Source of the DNA: Iris pallida
Lineage: Eukaryota > Streptophyta > Magnoliopsida > Asparagales > Iridaceae
Direction of reading: 5' to 3'
Assembly: GCA_029216955.1 (NCBI GenBank)
Contig: JANAVB010033217.1
Span: 62,001-126,000, forward strand
DNA length: 64,000 bases
Part shown: piece by piece, positions 57,049 to 64,000 of the stretch
How positions within the stretch are numbered: the first letter of the stretch is position 1
Layout of the letters: each line of letters begins with the position of its first letter
Translations under genes and position numbers: made by a program
The notes under the pieces: model-generated
What the model was told of the DNA's origin: nothing
What the model saw: the letters and a program-made list of their open reading frames with translations, nothing else
Databases searched by the model: none

Positions 57049-60000
57049 TGTAATGCCTGTGGTTCGTATTATATATTTCTGGAATACGTGTACGTATTTA
57101 TTCTTGTATTGCATGATTCCTTGTTTAGTTTTCTTCTTGGCTTGGCTTGGTTTACTCTCGATTTGGGTTGGCTTGGTTCGGCCGGCCCAATGCTTGGTTC
57201 ATTATGGGCCAAGGGTGGAGCACCTTAGCCTATGCTTCTCCTTCATTTCCACCATAACTCCCCTCTTTATTATCCCCACCAACCTTCTCTCTCCTCTATA
57301 ATTCTCATTTACTTCTCCTTCCCCCACCATTACTCTTCCCCACCAACCAAGAACACCATAGGCAAGTGCAACTTGCTTCCACAAGAGAACTCCTTTTTGA
57401 TGGTTTTATTAGCTTCTCCTCATGATTCTAAACCACATTAGAACTTGTCATTTTCCATTTTGAGGCTTTAATTCTTGTAGATCTAGAGTCTTGCTATTTT
57501 TGGATTTTTGGTGGTTTTGATCTATGAAACTTCCTTGTTTTCAAGTTTTGATGGTTCCATGTTGTAGAGAATTTCAGTCTACCCAATTTTGACCTTGGAA
57601 AGTTGGATTCGGACTTGTTTTGACCAAGATATGGACTGTTGAAGCTTAGATTCAACTTAGAGTTCTTGCTGTTCTTGCCATTTGGAGAAGACAGTGAACA
57701 GTGAACTAGCTTTTAGCTTACGCTACTGAGCGGTACGCTGCTCTTTAGCGAGCGTACGCTAGCCTTGGGTACGCTGCTCTTTAGCGAGCGTACGCTGACT
57801 TGGGTACGCTGCTCTTTAGCGAGCGTACGCTGACTTGGGTACGCTGCTCTTTAGCGAGCGTACGCTGACTTGGGTACGCTGCTCTTTAGCGAGCGTATGC
57901 TAGCCTTGATACGCTGCCTGTTGGCAGCGTGTCTTTTGCGTACGCTAGCGTGAGCGTGCCCTGGACCCTTTCGTACGCTAGCTCAAGCGTACGCAGTCTT
58001 GAGCATACGCTAGCTTGAGCGTACGCTGACCTGTAGCTTGAGCGTGCCCTGGTGTACACTGACCCTTGCGTACGCTTCCTATTGGAAGTGTATGGACCCT
58101 TTGGTACGCTAGCTCGAGTGTACGCTGGCCTGAGCGTATGACCTTTGCACTGAGCGTATGGCCTTTGGCTGACTTGGTCTTATGTCAACGTATCAGATTT
58201 GGTTTTATTTTCCTTAAGCTTGGCTCTTCTATAGTCCTGTATATTGATATTTTATTAGATATTTGACGTCCATTTTATATCCTTACGCCTTTTGTCCTGA
58301 ACTTGATAATCACGAATTTACTTGATATGTCTAGAATTGATAATTGAGCATGACGTGATAGTGAACCGTAGTGGTGCACTCCTGACATAATAACCTGACA
58401 TGACCTGATAGTGGCCCGTCGTGGCGCACTCCTGACAAGTACACTTGATATGAATAAACTGACATGATTATCTCGAATAGCTGTTGCGACGGCTACCTGA
58501 CATGACATGACCTGTATAATAACCTGGATACCGTGGGCGATTGTGCTTGTACAAATAAACCAGTCCTGTCTTGCATCATGTCTAGGGAGGGAGCTCCTGA
58601 GTACCACGGTCAGGAGTACCTACTGAAATGGACTAAGGTTAATAATTAGTATAATTCACTAGTCATGAAGAGATGTTCCCCAGTTACAGGCGATCCCGTT
58701 ATCCCGGCCGCAAATGCTTGGACTTGTAGCCTGCCGACGAGTAGGGCACATTTCTAGCCCACTGTTATGTGGGGCACTCTTGATTGTCACTTTAAATGAT
58801 TGAACCCTATTGTCACTCTAATGCATTGTACTCTCCAGATTGTCACTATAATGATTGCCTGGATAACCTGGATAGCTGCAGGGCCTGTGACTACTTGGAA
58901 CATCTCATTGCATCTTGCAAGTAATTAGGATTATGATAACCCTAGTTAGTTAATGTAGAAAGCCGTAGGCAATGATTGGCCGTGATTGCTTGGATGGAGT
59001 CTAGTCCAGTATAGTATTGTCTAGAATTGATTAATTGTAAGATTGTACCAGAATGATTGAATGATTGTCACTCCAGATTGTCACTATAATGATTGTCACT
59101 CCAGATTGTCACTCTAATGTCTTGTACTCTCCAGGTTGTCACCATAATGATTGTCACTCCAGAATGTTACTTGACCTGATTTCTTATATTTATCTTGCCG
59201 ATAAATGGTGAGAGAAACCAAGTTCCGTTCAGACGAAGGGTTACAACCCCGGTCCTTGTTTGGTTTACGGGTTGTAACCTGGCTATCTGAATAGTCCCAT
59301 GGTTATCTCATCGTATATCATCCTGTCATGCTTTCTTTCCATATGTCCTATCTTTTATTGATTCTATACAAGATTGTCTTTTATATTTACCCATCATGCT
59401 TTTTCTTAAACTACTGCCTTTTAATTATGTAATTTTACTCTTGTGCTAATTGCTGGTTTTAGTTCTTAAGTGAAGCCTCCTTTGTGGCACTTGCTCTTTC
59501 TGGGGTCTGACCCAGCTGGTTTTGTATGGCCAGATACCGGAGCAGCACCAAAGGATCTCCCTGCTTTCCAGCCCGATGGTGGTCACCAGGCGTAACCAGG
59601 GCAACGAGTGGGTTTATTTTTGCTCTCCCACTCTATTGTAAAATTATTTCTTTGAGGCGTTTAGCCGCCGAGCAAGTGTTAGCTCGTTTGTAACTTTATT
59701 TACTGTCTGCCTACGGGCTGTAAGCATGATTGGCAACTCGAGGTTGATCATGTATGACTTAAACTCTTGCTAGTCCTTATATTTTGTACGACTAGCTTCA
59801 TGATCATCTGGATATGTAATGTTTGGGACGCCTTACAATTGTATATTTGGTGATCTGATATCTTGTAATTATTATTAGTTGGTTGAGATTGAGACAATAG
59901 GCTATCTTATGACCTTAAGAGACTGATGGATTGTAGTGAAACCCTCACATATCTAGACAGCCGTGACCGTATAACGGTGTAGATTCCATTCCGTTATACG

Positions 60001-60053
60001 TAGCTGGCTATGTCTGCCCCCGCTCTCCAGTATTCTGGTTCTGGGGCGTGACA
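57049..60053 (+). repeat. 3' LTR of the third gypsy element
   Basis: 3005 bases, TGTAATGCC to GGCGTGACA. It contains the 35-36-bp hairpin minisatellite (57715-58150) and, from about 58739, the 1.3-kb end also present in both palindrome arms. Confidence 0.9.
57715..58150. repeat. Hairpin-forming minisatellite with AGCGTACGCT core
   Basis: CTCTTTAGCG starts at 57741, 57777, 57812, 57847 and 57882 (spacing 36, 35, 35, 35). Each regular unit has the perfect 10-base palindrome AGCGTACGCT; more diverged units (CTAGCTCAAGCGTACGC) follow up to about 58150. Confidence 0.9.
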
Positions 60054-60636
60054 GAAGGAGTATTGAGAAAATCATGCGATGAAGTTCATAAAAAGATTGG
60101 TTCAAATTCTTTGCATAAACCCTACGAGGAACAGGGTTTGGATGACAAATAAGTTCCCTGAAAGAGGCAAGGGTAACATCAGCAGGGAATTGGACATGGG
60201 TAATGTCAACCAATGCTTCACCAAGATCAGGAACATGGAAAAATTCACTGATATTGGTAGCACTGAGTTCTAATTTTTGCCCAACAACGTAAGAATAGAA
60301 GTTTCCGTTAGGTTTTACTTGCAAGTTACAGTAAAATATTCGGACAGCATTGTCAAAAATATTTTCTGCTACCTCGAAGAAATCTCGGTAGCCTAAGCGG
60401 TCAAAAGTATGAGCATATTCAGAAAATATGGTAAAATTAACAAAAGCTCCATAGCAAATCTTACGACCAGAAAAAGAATCGAGCCAAAGATCAGAAAATT
60501 CTTTGTCCGAAAACAAATTAGAATCATAGTCTTCTGCATCTATTGGTCGTGCTAGACTGAATAGACTAGCTGGTGTATAATCAGAAGAGGAGGAGGCACC
60601 TTGGGAAGATGATCATCTATGACGTTTAGGAGCCAT
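60054..60636 (-). pseudogene. SIRE-type env-like ORF, 3' truncated
   Basis: Starts at the ATG at 60636 (MAPKRHR), meets a TGA as the eighth codon (CATAGATGATC) and is then open to the LTR junction at 60053. Visible features: an acidic/Ser-rich start, then FSDLWLDSFSGRKICYG, VNFTIFSEYAHTF, AVRIFYCNLQVKPNGNFYSY and ISEFFHVPDLGEAL, resembling the plant transposon protein domain often found in the third ORF of SIRE elements. No signal peptide or clear membrane segment is seen in the remaining part. Function of this ORF is unproven in the family; no virus-like role is shown here. Confidence 0.7.
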
Positions 60637-61195
60637 GGAGAAGGTAGAAGAGAAAAAGGAATACCTTTTTGAGAAAGGAGGAAGATGAGAATGTTGAAAC
60701 GCCCACCAGATCTCTTAGATTCCTTGCTAGGATGGAGGAGGAAGAAATTTTAGGGAGGAAGGAGATGTTTCTACGGATTGGGGTGTGGAAAAGATGGTTG
60801 AAAGAGTTGAATTTATAGAGTTTAGGGCCGGCTGTTCGGTTCTAGAAATTAATACAGCGCCGACCGAACTCGGTCCGAATTCGGTCTGAACTCGGTCTGA
60901 GTTCGGCCCGAGTTCGGTCACTTGTATTCCCGAGACAATAAATGCAGTTCTGGTTGGTTAAAAGTAACTTTATGACTTTTGACTCTAGTATTTAATAACG
61001 TACTCTATTTATGGGTTAACTGTAGGGGTTGTCCCAGCTAACGGAGGTTCACCGGGGAACTCTTAAGTACCGCTTCGCTTCGACCGTAGTCGTGGTGACA
61101 GACATACCCTTTTTAGGTTTGTACCCAAAAATAATTTCCGTTAAATAAATTTTAAAGTTGTACGTCATAAAATTAATTTTAATTACCATATTATA
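60637..61195 (-). other. Spacer between RNase H and env-like ORF
   Basis: Non-coding. Contains five tandem 11-base units at 60865-60919 (CGAACTCGGTC, CGAATTCGGTC, TGAACTCGGTC, TGAGTTCGGCC, CGAGTTCGGTC), 229-283 bases upstream of the env-like ATG. Confidence 0.6.
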
Positions 61196-61921
61196 TTATG
61201 AATCTAAAAATTTAAGTATACCGAGCTCACGCCTCATTATGTTAAAACGGTCTTCAGCCAATGGTTTTGTGAATATGTCTGCTAGTTGATGATCTGTGTC
61301 AATAAATTCTAAGCAGATATCCCCGTGTTGTTGATGATCACGAAGAAAATAATGTCTTATCTCTATGTGCTTTGTGCGTGAATGACAGATAGGATTCTTA
61401 GTCAGATTAATAGTGCTAGTGTTGTCACAATAAATAGGAACTTTAGTGTAGTGCAGATTGTAGTCCTCTATGGTTTGCTTCATCCATAAAATCTGAGCAC
61501 AACAACGTCCTGCGGCGATATACTCAGCCTCAGTTGTTGATAATGCTACTGAATTTTATTTCTTGCTAAACCAAGAGACTAAGGCCTTTCCTAGGAAATG
61601 ACATGTGCCGCTGGTACTTTTACGGTCTATTTTGCATCCTGCAAAATCCGTATCCGAGTAACCTATCAGGTCAAAGGATTTGGTTTTAGGATACCATAAG
61701 CCAACTGTAGAAGTTCCTTTAAGGTATCGAAAGATACGCTTAACGGCACTAAGATGTGATTCCTTAGGATTTGCCTGACAACGTGCACAAATACAAACAC
61801 TAAACATAATATCAGGACGACTAGCAGTTAAATATAATAAACTACCAATCATACCTCGATACTTACGCTGATCGACAGGTTTGCCACTTTCATCAGCATC
61901 AAGCTTTGTAGATGTAGCCAT
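61196..61921 (-). pseudogene. Copia RT end and RNase H
   Basis: The frame shows YRGMIGSLLYLTASRPDIMF, YLKGTSTVGLWY, and RNase H with GYSDTDFAGCKIDRKSTSG and WFSKK, then a TAA at 61556-61558 followed in frame by SVALSTTEAEYIAAGRC, YCDNTSTINLTKNP and HIEIRHYFLRDH. The end is ELGILKFLDS and stop at 61196. The TAA stands where copia RNase H normally has Gln (CAA to TAA). All the usual carboxylates are present. Confidence 0.9.
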
Positions 61922-62576
61922 AGGAGTCCCGATTGGCTTTACATTCTCGAAGTCGTACTTTTTCAGTATGTCCTTCGTGTACTTAGCCTGGTTGATGAAT
62001 GTTCCTTTTGAGTGCTATTTGATTTGAAGTCCTAGGAAGAAGTTTAGCTCTCCCATCATACTCATCTCAAATTCACTCTGCATACACTTAGCAAAATCTT
62101 GACAGAGTAGAACCGAATATTATGTCATCTACATAAATTTGCACAAGGAGGATATCATCATTCAAGGATTTTATAAACAAAGTAGTATCAACCTTTCCTT
62201 TTAAAAATCCATTATCAAGTAAGAAGGCACTTAGGCGTTCATACCAAGCACGAGGTGCTTGTTTGAGTCCATAAAGGGCTTTCTTAAGCTTGAAGACGTG
62301 ATCAGGTTTTTGAAAAACTTCAAAACCAGGGGGTTGTTTCACAAAAACTTCCTCTTTTAAAAATCCATTTAAAAATGCGCTTTTCACGTCCATTTGAAAT
62401 AATTTAAAATCATTATAACATGCAAATGCACAAAACATGCGGATGGCTTCTAGTCTAGCAACAGGAGCATAGGTCTCATCATAATCAATTCCTTCTTCTT
62501 GATTATAACCTTGTGCCACTAGACGTGCTTTGTTGCGTAGAACTTGTCCATCTTCACTGAGTTTATTTTGGAACAC
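61922..62576 (-). pseudogene. Copia reverse transcriptase
   Basis: Shows [24 protein letters not shown]-like [50 protein letters not shown] and the catalytic [10 protein letters not shown] frame change near 62105 loses the frame after GSTL; the next frame gives [20 protein letters not shown], with another stop near 62022. It directly follows the integrase ORF, with a stop between them at 62598. Confidence 0.9.
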
Positions 62577-62597
62577 CCATTTGGTACCAATTATAGA

Positions 62598-63686
62598 TTA
62601 ACCAATGGGTTTAGGAACGAGTTCCCAAACTTGGTTTCTTTCAAATTGATTTAGTTCCTCTTGCATGGCAGAAATCCAAAACTCATCAGTAAAAGCATCA
62701 TCTACATTCTTAGGTTCTATTTGAGAAATGAATGCTACATTTGCTGCTATTTCAGAATCCTTAAGAGATGAACGTGTACTTACACCTTTAGATACATCAT
62801 CTATGATGAGTGTCTCTGGATGATCTGGCAAGAATTTTAATGAATCAATCTTTTGGGTCAGATCTTCCACAGTACTCTTCTCAGTTTTTCTATGTGTATC
62901 TTCATCATCACTGTCGCTAGATCTGTGACTATTTAACTCATCAAAAGTAACATTAATAGTTTCTTCAACAATCATAGATCTTTTATTGAAAATTCTATAT
63001 CCCTTACTCTTAGCAGCATATCCGAGAAATATTCCGTCATCTGCTTTGGAGTCGAACTTTCCCAAGTTATCCTTGGTGTTCAGGATAAAACAGTGACATC
63101 CAAAAACTTTAAAGTAAGAAATGTTTGGAATCCTTCCAAACCACAGCTCATATGGTGTTTTCTTCGAGATTGGTCGAATTAACACCCTATTCAAAACATG
63201 ACAGGCTGTACTAACAGCTTCTGCCCAAAAATATTTAGGAAGATTATACTGATTCAGCATGACTCTAGCCATTTCGCTTAGAGTACGATTCTTTCGCTCC
63301 ACAATACCATTCTGTTGAGGAGTTCTAGGACAAGAAAATTCGTGGTAATATCCACTATCATCACAAAACTTTTTGAAATCAGAATTTTCGAATTCGCCAC
63401 CATGATCACTTCGGATACGAGTAATCATGAAGCCTTTTTCGTTTTTTACCTTTTTGCAAAATATCTGAAATTCAAAAATTGCATTTTTGTTTGATAAGAA
63501 ATAAACCCAAGTAAAACGAGGGAAATTATCAACAAGAACAAAAGCGTAGAGCTTACCGCCAAGACTAGCGACTCTACTAGGACCAAATAAATCCATGTGA
63601 ATTAACTTCAAAGGTCTAGAAGTACTTACAGCGTTGATGGATTTAAAAGTAGACCTATGTGCTTTGTTTTTTTTCACAGTCAGCAC
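62598..63686 (-). pseudogene. Copia integrase
   Basis: Catalytic DDE pattern visible: LIHMDLFGPSR (D), RSDHGGEFEN (D) and PQQNGIVERKNRTL (E). Then NLPKYFWAEAVSTACHVLNR, FGCHCFILN and GIFLGYAAKSKGYRIFNKRS, an acidic linker and FWISAMQEELNQFERNQVWE leading to RT. It ends at an in-frame TAA (62598-62600). The N-terminal side is joined to the previous ORF by a frame change in an 8-base A run (minus strand) near 63670. Confidence 0.92.
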
Positions 63687-63999
63687 ATACCATATCTCTC
63701 TTGAATGGAATCTCAGGGAGTCCTCTTACCAACTTCTTTGTACTTAGTCGTAAGATAGTATCCATGTTTGCATGTCCTAGTCTCATGTGCCATAGCCAGC
63801 TTTTATCTTGATTGGCTACTAGGCACCTACCTGCATTATTAGTATTCTCCAAAAAAAAAACATAAATATTGTCTTCTCTAATCCCTTTATATATGGGATC
63901 ACCAGATGACATATCATATATGGTACATTTATCTTTCATAAAATTGATACTATAACCATTATCTGCCAAATGACTTATACTTAATAGGTTATGTTTCAA
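63655..63999 (-). pseudogene. Copia GAG-pre-integrase region, partial at window edge
   Basis: KHNLLSISHLADNGYSINF, then WLWHMRLGHANMDTILRLS and MVCADC, the zinc-binding H-H-C-C head of copia integrase after protease. The frame is lost in the A-homopolymer near 63670. Protease and gag must lie to the right of the window. Confidence 0.88.
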
Positions 64000-64000
64000 T

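Larger units (their letters stand above)
53797..60053 (+). mobile_element. Gag-only gypsy element with rearranged 5' LTR
   Basis: The 5' LTR keeps only its last 1.3 kb (53797-55101). The interior (55102-57048) carries the leader block, gag and PPT. The 3' LTR (57049-60053, 3005 bases) starts TGTAATGCCTGTGG and ends GGGGCGTGACA. Protease, RT, RNase H and integrase are absent. The bases flanking the whole block (GTAGT left of 52343, GAAGG right of 60053) are not a target duplication, so the left side is rearranged. Confidence 0.85.
60054..63999 (-). mobile_element. SIRE-like Ty1/copia element, truncated left, open at window edge
   Basis: Minus-strand order from the right edge: GAG-pre-integrase, integrase, RT, RNase H, a 560-base gap, then an env-like ORF. 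Pol followed by an extra ORF is typical of the SIRE/Maximus clade. The left end is cut at 60053 by the gypsy LTR, so the 3' LTR is missing; gag, protease and the 5' LTR lie beyond 63999. Confidence 0.88.

Noticed and set aside
52343..60053. A simple insertion of one complete retrotransposon from 52343 to 60053.
   Set aside because: The outer bases GTAGT and GAAGG are not a target duplication, the flanks are two unrelated copia fragments, and the left LTR is an inverted partial copy, so the locus is rearranged.

Overview
This is a nuclear DNA window from a flowering plant (angiosperm). The evidence is a split plant-type NECAP gene with GT-AG introns and several plant transposable-element families: Tekay-like Ty3/gypsy chromovirus, SIRE-like and other Ty1/copia, CACTA (En/Spm) with TNP2 and Transposase_24 genes, a tRNA-derived SINE and RTE-like tails. 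There is no bacterial-style gene organisation. Species cannot be named from the sequence alone.

Layout. (1) 1-16524: the only recognisable host gene, a NECAP-like clathrin-adaptor accessory protein on the + strand. Six exons lie at 7834-16524; the N-terminal exon is not found and probably lies left of the window. Its introns are loaded with repeats: a gag-only copia element (2204-5696, TSD AATAC), a rearranged copia remnant, a probable solo LTR with a TATA box, a minisatellite, TA/GA microsatellites, a SINE and RTE-like tails. Its 3' UTR region is tandemly triplicated (264-bp unit). (2) 18481-51640: a decayed CACTA transposon carrying the C-terminal part of TNP2 and two tandem copies (2884-bp period) of a Transposase_24-type gene with GACG-rich subterminal repeats. 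(3) Nested in the CACTA right end is a gag-only gypsy element with 5.3-kb LTRs (25733-51496, TSD ATTAC). Its left LTR was entered by a near-complete Tekay-like gypsy element (27241-37315, TSD CAAGC), and its right LTR by a solo LTR (47996-50898, TSD CATTA). (4) 51641-60053: an LTR fragment, a copia fragment, a 2.76-kb palindrome made of two opposed copies of one LTR end, then a third gag-only element whose 3' LTR is 57049-60053. (5) 60054-63999: a SIRE-like copia element on the - strand with an env-like ORF, truncated on the left and running off the right edge.

How the parts relate. Only the 27241-37315 element still shows gag, protease, RT, RNase H, integrase and chromodomain together; the two gag-only gypsy elements share its gag type and leader sequence and may have depended on such a partner (inference). 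No transposon gene here looks intact. Many of the stops that can be read are CAG or CAA turned into TAG or TAA, as expected from deamination of methylated cytosine.

Most worth a second look: a 103-bp GT-AG, U-rich insertion in the integrase C-terminus of the Tekay-like element whose removal restores the frame exactly (candidate retained intron); the LTR palindrome as a possible hairpin-siRNA locus; a shared leader block that does not match the usual initiator-Met primer site; and hairpin-forming minisatellites at the same place in related LTRs.
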